Positions 47,900-60,059 of a stretch of DNA of 64,000 nucleotides are shown piece by piece; within the stretch, counting starts at the first letter, position 1, and every line of letters begins with the position of its first letter. This DNA is from Halicephalobus mephisto (Eukaryota > Nematoda > Chromadorea > Rhabditida > Panagrolaimidae): the NCBI GenBank assembly GCA_009193035.1, contig SWDT01000031.1, positions 1 through 64,000 of the forward strand, in the 5' to 3' direction. The notes beneath the pieces were generated by a model, which saw only the letters and a program-made list of their open reading frames with translations, was not told where the DNA came from and ran no database searches. The position numbers were made by a program, and so were the translations under genes.

Positions 47900-49988
47900 C
47901 TAGAGGTCGTCGTCTTCATCGTCGGTGTAGAAGCCGTCACCTCCGGTAGTGTAGCTTTCGGGATTGTTGGAGATCGGGATATCTGTCATCTTGAAGAAAT
48001 TGTTGATGGATTTTGAGAAGCGAATCTGAAAAGAAAATTAATGGTAATTAAAGATATACGCGAAATTATAATATTGTAAAAAATTAAAAAGTAGAGAAAT
48101 TATTTCGAAAGAAATTTTGGAAATTTTAGGATAATGAAAAAAGAAAGAAAATGAAGAGAACGCGAGTCGATTTTTATAGAGAATTACCGTTTTTTCCACT
48201 TTTTGTTCGCTCTTCGCGGGAATTCAAAAATTTCAATTACCCTAAATGCTGGGAAATAAGCGCCCCTCTCTCGCAAAAAAATACGTGGACCGACGCTCGG
48301 AAGCAGCGGCTAGTCCATTTTTTTTTCATTCTCCTTTCGTTCCTTTCGGCTTTTTATTTTTTTAAAAACTGAACAACAAACTTAACAACAAATTTAACAA
48401 CCCTTATTCAATCTCCATGACTTCTACCTCGTTGGAAATAATATTGAGATCACCGGGAATCATTGTTAAAGCTCTGATGAATCCATTTACGACCGTCTCT
48501 CGTGTAACGGCTGCAAAAGCACGGGATACATCCATGCAAACTCGTCATAATCCATTCTCTTTCTCCTTCCTTTTGGAGTGTATCTGGCCCTGGTTTCATC
48601 CTTCATCCACTCATTGTACAATCTCTTCATGTATCCCTAAACGGTTTATTGATACTGACATCAAGAGGTTGCAGGAACCTGTTTAACCCTGCCGGAATTA
48701 CGGCAACCTTTGTGTGATTTTGAACGCTTTGCATGGTTGTATCAGTCAAGTGACAACGAGCTGAATCATATATAACCAGAGACTTGGCTGGATCTGCAAC
48801 TGTGCCGTTTCTTTGGTTCCATACTTCTTTAACCCAATTTTCCATTAAATCTCCTGTCATCCAGCCTTTCGCATTGACTTTGATGACCACATCGTCAGGA
48901 AAGTTACCTTTAGGCATCAATTCTTCTTGAAAATAAATAGAGGACGAAGTCGCTCTCCAGAGGCTGTGACAGTCAAAGCGACCGTAACATTGGACTTCTC
49001 ATGACCAGTAGTATGAATGGGGATATGTTCTTTCCCAATGACGTCGATGGTGTGGCCATATGTAGGATTAAAAAAGACCGGAACCTCATCAAGATTACCA
49101 AGATCTTGGCACAGAACATTATGGGTGTTGTCTTTAACAAAACGTCTGAACTCCTCCATCTTCTCTTTATAGTCCTGTGGAAGTGGCTGACCAACACTTG
49201 TGACTCTTCTGTTCGTGAAACCATTTCTTCTCAAAAAGCCAGTTACCCAACTTGATGATGCTGCAAATAAATCCCACGTTCTTCCATCACTTCTTTTGCC
49301 AATGTTCTGATGTTGACTCCTAACACAGCCCGTCCATTGTTCCTCTGCTCCAGAATCCAATCTTTCAGAAATTCTTCTAAATCTGGATATCTGGCACTTG
49401 GCCTCTAAAAGCTCGCCTCGTTTTTTCAGTCCTCTTCAGTTCTTGTCTCCCATTCCTCCATCTCTTAATCATGCTTTTGTTCACCTCAAAGTGATCAGCG
49501 GCCTTTTTAGTTCCATATTCATCTGCATAACTTACCGTCCAATTTGTATTTGAACGTGTAGGATTTCCGTCTACCCATATCCTAGATGCAAAGATAGTGA
49601 AATAAGACGAAATTCATATATAAACTTACCTTGATTTACGAAAGGACGAGAAACAACAAGAAATTGATAAAAAAGATAAGAAAAGCACGGACTTGCCGCT
49701 GGCTGGATACGTCCATCTTTTTTTCTCTCGCGTCTCTCACAGAAAGAGGGGCGCTTATTTCCCAGCATTTAGGGTATATTTTGTAAGATTTTGAAATAAA
49801 AATTTTTCTAAAATTGTCTCAATACAAATTATTAAAATTTTAAGAATTTTTAGAATTATTAAAATTTAAAAATTTTTAGAATTATTCTAAAATAAAAAAA
49901 TTTTCAGAATTATTAAAATTTAAAAATTTTTAGAATTATTCTAAAATAAAAAAAGTCGATTTAAGAAACAAATTACCAGATTTACCAT
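47900..49988 (-). CDS. Small acidic-tailed protein, tentative
   Basis: The last exon at 48025-47900 is strongly exon-like. It has a TTTTCAG acceptor and a 41-codon frame ending ISNNPESYTTGGDGFYTDDE then DDDL and a stop, in an otherwise AT-rich region. A possible first exon at 49988-49977 (ATG GTA AAT CTG, then a GTAATT donor) joins in phase 0 and would give a 45-aa protein. The intron would hold the pogo-like element at 48238-49776. Alternatively translation starts at the internal ATG (MTDIPISNN) after trans-splicing. I do not recognise the family. It converges with gfm-1, 156 bp apart. The exon itself is credible; the first exon is weak. Confidence 0.4.
48238..49776 (-). mobile_element. Inactivated pogo/Tigger-like DNA transposon
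   Basis: Perfect-looking terminal inverted repeats of about 30 bp flank the element: TACCCTAAATGCTGGGAAAT then AAGCGCCCCTCTCT at the left and the inverse at the right, each with a terminal TA. The minus strand codes for a transposase with a Psq-type helix-turn-helix (SYADEYGTKKAADHFEVNKS then MIKRWRNGRQELKR). The DDE domain has DLGNLDEVPVFF, SLVIYDSARCHL and LNRFLQPLDVSINKPFRD, the DDE_1 (CENP-B/pogo) pattern. The gene is broken by frameshifts at about 49420, 49270, 48918, 48635 and 48520. It is therefore a dead copy. The intact TIRs show it could still have been mobilised in trans. Confidence 0.85.
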
Positions 49989-50045
49989 TGTTAAAGAAAA
50001 AAGAAAATTGAACCTTGTATAAAGTACGAAAATGACGAGAAAATT

Positions 50046-50213
50046 ATGTTTGGATTTGTCAACATGGAAAAAACCAAAGTAGAAGATATGTCTGGTGATT
50101 CGGAAATATTGGAATTAGGATTTCTGGATGAATGTACCGAGGATTTGAAAAGGTGGATTTGCAATAAATGTGGCGATTTTATCAGCGTAGTGTGGGTCTT
50201 CGGGGCTGCGTAG
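50046..50213 (+). other. Unrecognised 55-codon ORF, possible truncated exon
   Basis: ATG at 50046 opens MFGFVNMEKTKVEDMSGDSE, rich in acidic residues, and ends with KRWICNKCGDFIS, a single CxxC pair, before a possible GTAGTG donor at 50188. Its composition is more balanced than the flanks. It may be the first exon of a gene whose rest was lost or displaced by the adjacent insert-like block. It is divergent from, and 57 bp away from, the tentative minus-strand start at 49988. Confidence 0.3.
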
Positions 50214-50515
50214 AATGTTGAATATTCAATAATAGTTACACGGCTTCGAGACCGAGCAAAAGATTGAGGTTCCTATCATAGGCAGTTTTTTTAGATAAGT
50301 TTATTCAACATTATCAAGCAAATAGAAAAGAGATGTCTCAGGTTCGTCAACACGAGTCCACAGAGCTCCAATGGATTCAATAAACAATCTTATTTCCTCT
50401 CTCTCCGCGGAGTTCAGTTTTCCTCACCTTATATTGCGATCTGGACACGTCGGTTGACAGGGTGGAAATCCCCTGAGGGAATCCTATAATAGTTGAATTT
50501 TGCATATATTGTTTA
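50190..50515. mobile_element. GC-richer insert-like block, possibly an LTR remnant
   Basis: The block runs from about TGTGGGTCTTCGGGGCTGCG to GGAAATCCCCTGAGGGAATC and has an AATAAA near 50380. It has no ORF and no clear inverted repeats or target duplication. Its composition matches that of the solo LTR at 37.3 kb rather than local DNA. The LTR identity is a guess. Confidence 0.25.
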
Positions 50516-53500
50516 TATCACAGAGATACTCGAAATTTGACCAATCTATGTTTTAACGAAAATAATTAAATTCATTATTGTTAAAATTCGAACAATTTAT
50601 TGTAAATTTCATAAATATTAAAAAATTGATTATTTAAAAAAATTAATTTCTTAATTATTTTAATTTTCAATAAATTAAAAAAAAATTATTTTTAATTATT
50701 TTAATTTTTAATAAATTTAAAAAAAAATCATTTTTCATTATTTTAATTTTTAAAAAATTTAAAAAAAATTATTTTTAATTATTTTGATTTTTAATAAATT
50801 TAAAAAATTAATTTCTTAATTATTTTATTTTTTAATAAATTTAAAAAAATTATTTTTAATTATTTTAATTTTTAATAAATTTAAAAAAATTAATTTCTTA
50901 ATTATTTTAATTTTTAATAAATTTAAAAAAAAATTATTTTTTTCAATTATTGCATGCATGTTGCAAAATTTTGATTTTTTAACGTTGTTGATAAAGAACA
51001 AAGATTATCCCGAATGAACTCTAATATTTTTCAATAAATCCATAAAATATGAATAAAATAAACTCGAAAATTTTCCCATGAGAAAACCCGACGACGAAGA
51101 TAAGCGTCAAAAAAATCCACAATTTTTTAAACTTCTTTGACGAAAAATTATAAAAAATAATTTTTCATAAATAATTCTTTAATAAAATTAAAAATTTTAA
51201 TTTTCGAAGTAAAATTCGGAATTTAAAAATTATAAAAATTTTCGGAGAATTTCAAAATTTTCAAAAATAAAAAAAATTCGAAGTTTTCTAAAATAAAAAA
51301 AATTGAAATTTTCAAAAATAAAAAATTCGAAGTTTTCAAGAATAAAAAAATTCGAAATTTTCAAAAATAAAAAAATTCGAAGTTTTCAAAAATTAAAAAA
51401 TTCGAAATTTTCAAAAATTAAAAAATTCGAAATTTTTAAAAATTAAAAAATCCGAAATCGAGATTCTGGAGACTTCTATGAAATTCTGAAAATTCGTGTC
51501 GAGAAAATTTTGTAAAAACATTTTTAATTTATAGTTATAAAAGTAGCATTTCGTTGAAGTTTCTGAACTCTTTCAAAATTCAATAAACACTTCTATAAAT
51601 ATCTGCATCCTAAAGTTTCAGAGATCTTCCAGAAAATTTGGCAAAATTTATATTGAAAAACTTCATAAAAAAATATTTTTATTTATATAAAAGTAGAATT
51701 TCATTAGTTTTTAAATTTTTTAGAATTAGAAGAATTTTAATAATCATCTGTATCTTCGGATTTTGTAAATTTTTTGAAAATTGTTGAAAAACTTCATAAA
51801 AAAATATTTTTATTTATATAAAAGTTGAATTTCATTAGTTTTTAAATTTTTTCTAAAATTAAAAGAATTTTAATTATTATATATCTTCGGATTTCACAAA
51901 TCCTTTGAAAACTTCATAAAAATATATTTTTATTTATATAAAAGTAGAATTTTATTAAAGTTTCTTGATTTTTAAAAAATTGAATAAAAATTTTAATAAT
52001 CATCTGTATCTTCGGATTTTGTAAATTTTTTGAAAATTGTTAAAAAATTTATAAAAGTAGAATTTTATTAGCTTCTCAATTTTTTTAGAATTAAAAGAAT
52101 TTTACTTATTATCTATATTTTCGAATTTTACAAATCCTTTGAAAATTGTTAAAAAATTTCGTAAAAAAATATTTTTATTTATATAAAAGTAGAATTTTAT
52201 TAGTTTCTAAATTTTTTTAGAATTAAAAGAATTTTAATTATTATCTGTCTTCGGATTTCATAAATTTTTTGAAAATTTCATAAAAATAAAATTTTATTTA
52301 TATAAAAATTGAATTTTATTAGTTTTTAAATTTTTTAGAATTAAAAGAATTTTAATTGTTATCTATATTTTCGGATTTCATAAATCCTTTGAAAATTGTT
52401 GAAAAATTTCATAAAAATAAAATTTTATTTATATAAAAGTAGAATTTTATTAGTTTCTAAATTTTTTTAGAATTAAAAGAATTTTAATTATTATCTGTCT
52501 TCGGATTTCATAAATCCTTTGAAAATTGTTGAAAAATTTCATAAAAACACTTATTTTCGTTGTTTATAATAGTGTGATTTCTTTTGTTTTCTCCGGTCAC
52601 TCCAACAAACGAGAAGAAAACTTTCCGGAACTTCTATTGTTTTTAATTTTAATTGCTTCGGGAATTGTTGAAACAAATTTTTCTTTAGCGGTTGTCTGTT
52701 GTCTTGGGTCCTTGATTAATGACCATATCAACTTACGTTTGTCTTCGTTAATTTCTCTGCAAGAACCTCTATTTTTAAATTTTTTTTAGATAAATATTTT
52801 ATAAATAAATTTTTTAAACATTAAAAATTTTACAGTAATAGTCATATTTGAGAAGATTTATTTTAAACTTCATTTTAGAAATAATTATTTTAAAATTTTT
52901 TTAAATATAGATATAATTATTAAAATTTATTTTTTTCAAAAATTTAAAAATTTTTTAAACATTAAAAATTTTATCGTAATAGTCATATTTGAGAAAATTT
53001 ATTTTAAGTTTTACTTCAGAAATAACTATTTTTAAATATAGATATAATTATTAAAATTAGTTTTTTTTAATCTTTAGAAATTTTACAGTAATAGGCATAT
53101 TTGAGAAGATTTATTTTAAATTTTTTAAAATATAGATATAATTATTAAAATTAATTTTTTTTAATCTTTAAAAATTTTACAGTAATAGGCATATTTGAGA
53201 AGATTTATTTTAAACTTCATTTTAGAAATAATTATTTTAAAATTTTTTAAAATATAGATATAATTATTAAAATTAGTTTTTTTAAACATTTAAAAATTTT
53301 ATCGTAATAGGCATATTTGAGAAGATTTATCCTAAGTTAATTTTGCTTCAAAAATCTCTATTTTTAAATTTTTTATATAGAGATATAATTATTAAAATTT
53401 CAGATTTTTTAAAATTAACTTTTTTGAAAAATTTCTTTGATTTTTTTAATTTTTAAAATGAATATTTCATAATTAAATTTTATTTTTTTTTAATTTTTGA

Positions 53501-53680
53501 TTTTTTTAAAATTAACTTTTTTGAAAAATTTCTTTGATTTTTTAAATTTTTAAAATGAATATTTCATAATTAAATTTTACTTTTTTTAAATTTTTGATTT
53601 TTTTTAAAATTAATTTTTTTGAAAAATTTCTGTGATTTTTTAAATTTTTAAAATGAAAATTTCATAATTAAATTTTGTTT
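50516..53680. repeat. Series of A/T-rich tandem arrays
   Basis: 50580-50940: TTAATTATTTTAATTTTTAA units of about 55 bp. 51280-51450: AAAAAATTCGAAATTTTCAA units. 51640-52540: about seven copies of roughly 130 bp with TTTTTATTTATATAAAAGTA and ATTATCTGTCTTCGGATTTC. 52800-53400: about five copies with TTTACAGTAATAGGCATATT then TGAGAAGATTTATTTTAA. 53400-53680: three copies of about 108 bp with GAAAAATTTCTTTGATTTTT. The ORF at 52526-52789 sits in a slightly different patch but is not recognised. Confidence 0.65.
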
Positions 53681-53689
53681 TTTTCAATA

Positions 53690-53905
53690 TCTTTGTTGAC
53701 CCTGGTTGACCTTTGATGACTTCCATCTTTCATCCTCCAATTAATCCTTCCCCGTTGTGTGGTGTGCCATGTTCATCGAGATCTATTTAAAACGCCTGAG
53801 GCGGTTTCTTCCAGCGAAAGGCGACAAAACCAAAAATCCGAACGATTGGAATGTTCGACCTACGGCCCGGGCCTGAGCTCGATGACGATAAAGAGCAACT
53901 GACTT
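53690..53905. promoter_or_regulatory. GC-richer island with a DR4 nuclear-receptor motif
   Basis: Among arrays, this 215-bp island is unique and balanced in composition. It has TGACCC-TGGT-TGACCT (53697-53712), i.e. AGGTCA N4 GGGTCA on the minus strand, a canonical DR4 nuclear hormone receptor element. It also holds GATCTATTTAAAACGCC and ATGs at 53769 and 53853. Short frames exist on both strands but no splice partners could be assigned. It may be an upstream promoter or first exon for the dyc-1-like gene. Confidence 0.35.
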
Positions 53906-54039
53906 TGAATTTTTGAATTTTTCTTCGAGACCGCATTTTTCGTTTTTATTTTTTATTTTATGGACAACATTATTAATTTTTTCTACAGTAATTTCGCGAA
54001 ATTAAAAAGTTAAATTTCTGTTTAAAAATTGTTTGAAAA

Positions 54040-56480
54040 TAATTCGTGTCAAGATCGCTACTTACGTCGTCTGAAAAACTAAAAAATGAAAAATGAGGGA
54101 ACTTTGGTCCCGCCACGAACAGTGCTTAAAGGATAATTAATTAACTTGGTGGTCGAAAAATGAATTAAAAATCGTTCGTGTCTGGACCAAATCGTGGAAT
54201 ATTATTTAGAAAAATGAAAATTAAGAAATTTTTTAAATAAAAAGATACTGGTCCCGTCACGAATAATTCTTTTAAAAAATTATTAATTAGTGATTGAAAA
54301 ATGAATTAAAAATCATTCGTGTCTAGACCAAATCGTGAAATATTATTTAGAAAAATAAAAATTAAGAAATTTTTTAAATAAAGAAATATTGGTCCCACCA
54401 CGAATGATTTTTAAAAAATTATTGATTAGTGGTTGAAAAATAATCTAAAAATCGTTCGTGAAATATTATTTAGAAAAGTGAAAATCAAGAAATGTTTTAA
54501 ATAAAAAGATACTAGTCCCACCACGAATGATGTTTAGAAAATTATTAATTAGTGATTGAAAAATAATATAAAAATCGTTCGTGTCTGGACCAAATCGTGA
54601 AATATTATTTAGAAAAATAAAAATCAAGAAATTCTTTAAATAAAAAGATATTGGTCCCACCACGAATGATTTTTAAAAAATTATTAATCTATGATCAAAA
54701 AATAAAAAAAAATCATTTATTTTAAAATAAATTTTAAAAAATACAATTTTAAAAATCAAAAATTTTAAAAATACATTGATTTTACCAAGAATGATTCTTG
54801 ATTTATTTTTCGATCGTAAACTTGGATGATGATCTTTTAACTATCATCCGTAGCAGAGCCGAAAATCTTTCATTTTGCATTTTTTTGTTTTTAAATTTTC
54901 GGATTTGAATCAATTCGAAAATTAACAGCTCTGGTTATGTTCAATTTTTCAGAATTTTCGAATTAATTTGAATTTTTTATTTTTAAATTCGAATTAATTC
55001 AAAAATTCGAAAATTAACAGTTTTAATTATGTTCGAAATTTAAATTTTTAAATTTTCTATTTTCGAACTCAATTAGAATTTTTTAATTTTTTAAATCGAA
55101 TTAATTCAAAAATTTCAAAATTAATAATTTTTATATTCGGATTGTCGAATTTTTAAAATTTTAAAATTTTTAAAATTTTGAATTTTTTATTTTCGAACTT
55201 AAATTAATTTAAAATTGATTCAAAAATTCGAAAATTATTAATTTTTATATTCGGATTGTCGAATTTTTGAAATTTTAAAATTTTTTAATTTTCGAATTTT
55301 TAAAATTTTAAAATTTTAATTTTCGAACTTAAATTAATTTAAAATTGATTCAAAAATTTCAAAATTATTAATTTTTATATTCGGATTGTTGAATTTTTGA
55401 AATTTTAAAATTTTGAATTAATTTAATTAAAATTTTTAAATTTTCAAATTAATTCAAAATTTTTTATTTTTGAACTTGAATTAATTTAAAATTGATTCGA
55501 AAGTTCGAAAATTAATAGTTTTTGTTATGTTCTATATTGTAGTCCAACTGCGAAAAACCCATTATTCACTTTTAACGACTAATCCAGTTAATGATCCTCT
55601 AACCACCGTTCGTGTCGAAACCGATGTTTTTTCTTTTTTTTCATTTTTGTTTTTCAAATTTCAAAATTACGGTCCTGACACAAAGAATTACTTTTTTATT
55701 AATAAAAAATTATTAATGATTTTTTAAACATATTCGTGACAGGACCAAAATTACTTTATTTTTAAACTTAAATTTTCTCAAATTTCAAAATTTCGATCCC
55801 AACACGAAAGATTCTTACTTTACTCTTATTACTTTTTTAGTGATCTCTGAAATATCGTTCGTTTTGGGACAAAAATTTTTTTTAAATATTTACTTTTTTT
55901 AAATTATAGTTCAAATTACGGTCCTGACACGAAAAATTACTTTTTTATTAATAAAAAATTATTAATGATTTTTTAAGCATATTCGTGACAGGATCAAAAT
56001 TACTTTATTTTTAAATATAAATTTTCTCAAATTTCAAAATTACAGTCCCGACACGAAAGATTCTTACTTTACTCTTATTACTTTTTTAGTGATCTCTGAA
56101 ATATCATTTGTTAAAAAAACCTATTTTATTTTTTAAATTTTTATTTTTGTCAGTTATACTTTAAATTTCGATCCTGACACGAAAACTACTTTTTATAAGT
56201 TTGATTACTTTTTTAGTGATCCCTGAAATATCATTTGTTTTGGAACAAAAATTTTTTTAAATATTTACTTTTTTTAAATTATAGTTCAAATTCTGGTCCC
56301 GAAGCGAAAGATTCTTACTTTACTCTCAACTGCTCTTTTAGTAAGTGATCTCTGAAATATCATTTGTTAAAAAAAATTATTTTATTTTTTCAAAATTTTC
56401 ATTTTTCTCAATTGTAATTCAAATTTTGGTCTTGACACGAAAACTACTTTTTTACAAGTTTGATTACTTTTCTACTGTCT
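54040..56480. repeat. Foldback-motif arrays
   Basis: 54040-54690: about five copies of roughly 130 bp with GGTCCCACCACGAATGATTT followed by AAAATCGTTCGTGTCTGGAC. 54880-55520: AT-rich copies with TTCAAAAATTCGAAAATTAA. 55600-56460: three longer units with ATTACGGTCCTGACACGAAA and TAGTGATCTCTGAAATATCA. Confidence 0.7.
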
Positions 56481-56935
56481 TATCCCTTAATTCCATCATT
56501 TTTATAAAAATAAAACTTTTCTTCTGGCTCCGAGTAATCCGATCTTTTCCGTTCATGTCTTTTTTCCAGAAAATGTATCCGTTTTCAAAATCGAAATTTA
56601 CAACTTTTAAATTATCCTTCAAAAATTTATTTTTCTCCAAAAACCAATATTTTTATTTTTTATTAAATTTATAAAAATCAAGATTTTTAAAATTTAAAAT
56701 TTTTTTATTAATTTTTAATTTTTTTTTGTTTTTTTCGAATTTTTTTTATTTTTTGAAAATTAGGATTTTTGTTGTTTTTATTAAATTTATTTTATTTTTT
56801 ATTTTTTAAATTTTTATTTTTTTAAATTTTTATTTTTTTGGTTTTTTTTAAATTTTTTGAAAATTAGGATTTTTGTTGTTTTTTGTTTTTATTAAATTTA
56901 TTTTGTTTTTGAAAATCAGAAAATTTTTCAATTAA

Positions 56936-57090
56936 GTTCCTCTTTGAAAAAGTCCGGATTTTGACCTCGAGGAAAATTGATTGCTGGCAAGCGGAGGCTT
57001 CTTTGACGTCAGATTTGTCACCGGTCATTCCTGGGATCTCTTCTAGGTGTCAATTATCCCTTTCAATCCCGGATCAGAGAAAATTTATCT
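56936..57090. promoter_or_regulatory. Island with a perfect CRE palindrome
   Basis: A unique balanced island. It contains TGACGTCA at 57006-57013, the full CREB/ATF site, and GACCTCGAGGAAAATTG just upstream. On the minus strand a frame opens with MTGDKSDVKEASACQQSIF after a CCCAG acceptor, which could be an exon. I cannot decide between exon and enhancer. Confidence 0.35.
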
Positions 57091-57239
57091 TTACTTTTGG
57101 ATTTTTTATTTATTTTTTGAAAATTATAAAAATTAATTTTAAATTTACAAAATTAAACATGTTTAAAAATTTTTATAATTTTGAAATTTTTTAAATTCTG
57201 GAATTTTTGGGATTTTGTAAAAAATTAAAAAATTTTTGA

Positions 57240-57665
57240 AAATTTAATAGTTTTTAAAAAATTTTAAAACATTCAAATTTTAAAAATTCGAAAATTAAAA
57301 AAAGTTCAAATTTTAGAGATTTTAAATTTTAAAAAATCAAAATTTTAGAAATTCGAAAATTAAAAAAAGTTCAAATTTTAGAATTTTTAAATTTTAAAAA
57401 ATCTAAATTTTAGAAATTCAAAAATTTTAAAAAAATCTAAATTTTAGAATTTTTAAATTTAAAAAAATCCAAATTTCAGAAATTTTAAATTTTAAAAAAT
57501 CCAAATTTTAGAGATTCGAAAATTTTAAAAAATCCAAATTTTAGAGATTCGAAAATTTTAAAAAATCCAAATTTTAGAGATTCGAAAATTTTAAAAAATC
57601 CAAATTTTAGAGATTTTAAATTTAAAAAAATCCAAATTTTAGAAATTCGAAAATTTTTTAATTTA
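57240..57665. repeat. ~37-bp tandem array
   Basis: About ten copies of TCCAAATTTTAGAGATTCGA then AAATTTTAAAAAA. The minus-strand reading gives a repetitive LKFGFFKIFES frame that is a by-product of the repeat, not a gene. Confidence 0.7.
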
Positions 57666-57679
57666 CAAATACCCGTCTT

Positions 57680-58170
57680 GCAGATGTAGCCTCGGGCCAT
57701 GGTCCGTCCGGCACCCCAAGAACCCTATTTTTGATTTAAATTTAGATCTTACTTTTCGACTTTTTGATATTTGGTCTATTTTCAAAAGTCCATTTTTCTT
57801 CAGCTGTTGATAAATCAAATTGATGAGTATGATGGCCGATCCGGGAGGGCCAATGTTTATCCAAGAGCCCTAAAGCGATCTATACTTATTATCGGAAGCT
57901 CATTCTCCAAGATAATTGTTGTGTAATGTTCGAAAAACGACAGCCGGACGAATTATGCTTTTTTCGCTTTTTAGACAATGTCCATCGGCTCCCAATCGAA
58001 TTGTTACCAGACGTGTTCGTTGCCAAACTGACAAGTGCTATTTTCTCCTGATCCAGAGACGCCATCACTTGAAATTTGTTTATTGATTGCCCATTTGACG
58101 GCTTCCTTGCTTATGAGCTCTCAAAGTAACATCAACACTTTTCCATCATAAGGGATCAAAAATATTGCTT
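57680..58170. other. Balanced-composition island, function unknown
   Basis: About 490 bp of unique, less AT-rich DNA. It includes GGCCGATCCGGGAGGGCC (57836-57853), an imperfect palindrome. A minus-strand ATG at 57701 opens MARGYICKT before a possible GTATTT donor. No family is recognised. It could be upstream exon or regulatory DNA of the dyc-1-like gene or a non-coding RNA. Confidence 0.3.
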
Positions 58171-58174
58171 TTTT

Positions 58175-59650
58175 ACGATGCCTCAGGGGTTATTGCAATA
58201 TCTAACTTTATTTTAACTTTTTGTAGTAGTTATTTAGTAATTGACTTCAGAAGTTAGATCATTCATTCTGGAGATTTATTCTGAAATTTTTCAAAGAAGA
58301 TGTTTTTAAAAGTTAATTTCTACAATGCCTCAGGGATTACCGTAATATCTAACTTTTTTAACTTTCTGTAGTAGTTATTTAGTATTTGACTTCAGAATTT
58401 ATATTATTCATTCTGGAGATTTATTCTGAAATTTTTCAAAGAAGATCTTTTTAAAAGTTAATTTCTACGATGCCTCAGGGATTACCGTAATATCTAACTT
58501 TTTTAACTTTTTGTAGTAGTTATTTGGTAATTAACTTCAGAAATTAGATCATTCATTCTGGAGATTTATTCTGAAATTTTTCAAAGAAGATTTTTTTCAA
58601 AAGTTAATTTTTACGATGTTTTTTTGGTTCTGATTCTAAAATTGGAATATAAGCACTAAAAACAGAAACGTCCGGGACAGAAATGTTACATAATAAATTC
58701 CTTATTTATTTTTAAAATTAAAATTTTTTAAAATCCTTCAATTTAAATTTTTTTATTTTTTAAAATTAAAATTTTTCTATTTTTTATTTTTTTTAATTTT
58801 TAAATATTAATTTTTTAAGATTAATTTTGGATGAAAGATTTTATTTAAAAATAAACTTTTGATTCAATGTCCCTTTGGCTTTGTTTCTGAAATCTCGAGA
58901 TGTTGTTTTTTGTCCAAAGCTTTTCATCTTCAATTACGGATTCTGGGCCTTGATTGATGACATGTGGTTTCTTTCATCGACCACTTGCATCAACTGAAGG
59001 CTTTTTCCTGTTTCTAAATTAATCATTAGCTTGTTTGTTTAAATTTTAAATTTAATGGATTAATTTGCGAAATTTAAAGTGAATAATTTTTAATTATATA
59101 GTTTTAAAAAGTGTTTTTAAATTCAGATTTCATAGAAAATGTTGAAATACTGTAAAAATTCTGGAATTTATTGAAGTTTTTGAAGATTCTAAATTTTTGA
59201 AAATCTTCCAAAATGGGAAATATGGAAATTCGTGTCGAGACTATTTCGAAATAATGTTCATTTTCAACTTTTATTTAAATATTAAGTTACTTACAGAAGT
59301 TTTTAGAACTTCTGAATTTTCGAGAATCTTCCAAAATCTGAAATCTGGAAATTCGTGTCGAGACTATTTCGCAACAATGTTCATTTTCAACTTTTAAGTA
59401 GATTTGAACTATTTACAGAAGTTTTTAGAATTTCTGAATTTTCGAGAATCTTCCAAAATCTGAAATTTGGAAATTCGTATCGAGACTATTTCGCAACAAT
59501 GTTCATTTTCAACTTTTAAGTAGATATTGAACTATTTCCAGAAGTTTTTGAAGATTCTAAATTTTTGAAAATCTTCCAAAATCTGAAATTTAAAAGTTTC
59601 TAAAGAAATTTAGAAATTCGTATCGAGACTATTTCGCAACAATGTTCATT
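58175..59650. repeat. Two tandem arrays flanking a unique patch
   Basis: 58175-58620: three copies of about 145 bp with CGATGCCTCAGGGATTACCG and ATTCTGGAGATTTATTCTGA. 58850-59010 is a unique patch (CCCTTTGGCTTTGTTTCTGA onward). 59190-59650: four copies of about 125 bp with GGAAATTCGTGTCGAGACTA then TTTCGCAACAATGTTCATTT. Confidence 0.65.
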
Positions 59651-60059
59651 TTCAAATTTTCTGATTTTTCAAAATTTTTCAACTTTTTCAAAGATTTCCA
59701 ACTTTTTTTTAAATTCCCTAACTTTTCCAAATTTTTTAATTTTCCCAATTTTTCAAAAATTTTCGACTTTTTAAAAATTGTCTTTTTTTAACTTTTTTGA
59801 CTTTTTGAAAATTTTTAACTTTTTCAGAATTTTTTAACTTTTTTGACTTTTTTAAAATTCTTCAACTTTTTTATGTTAGTTTCTATTTTGACTGTTCCCG
59901 AAAACTCAAACTTCAGAAGCATTTTCCAACGGTGATTTGATTATTCTCTTTCCCTGTTCGAGATGGACTCTTTTCACGCTCTTCCTAACTGGATTTCCTG
60001 TGGGCCTTTTCCTTTCGAGTATTCCTTTCATTACAATGTTCATCGATTACTGTTTTCGC

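Noticed and set aside
57485..57700. Minus-strand ORF with repeated LKFGFFKIFES
   Set aside because: Pure translation of a 37-bp tandem repeat, not a protein gene.
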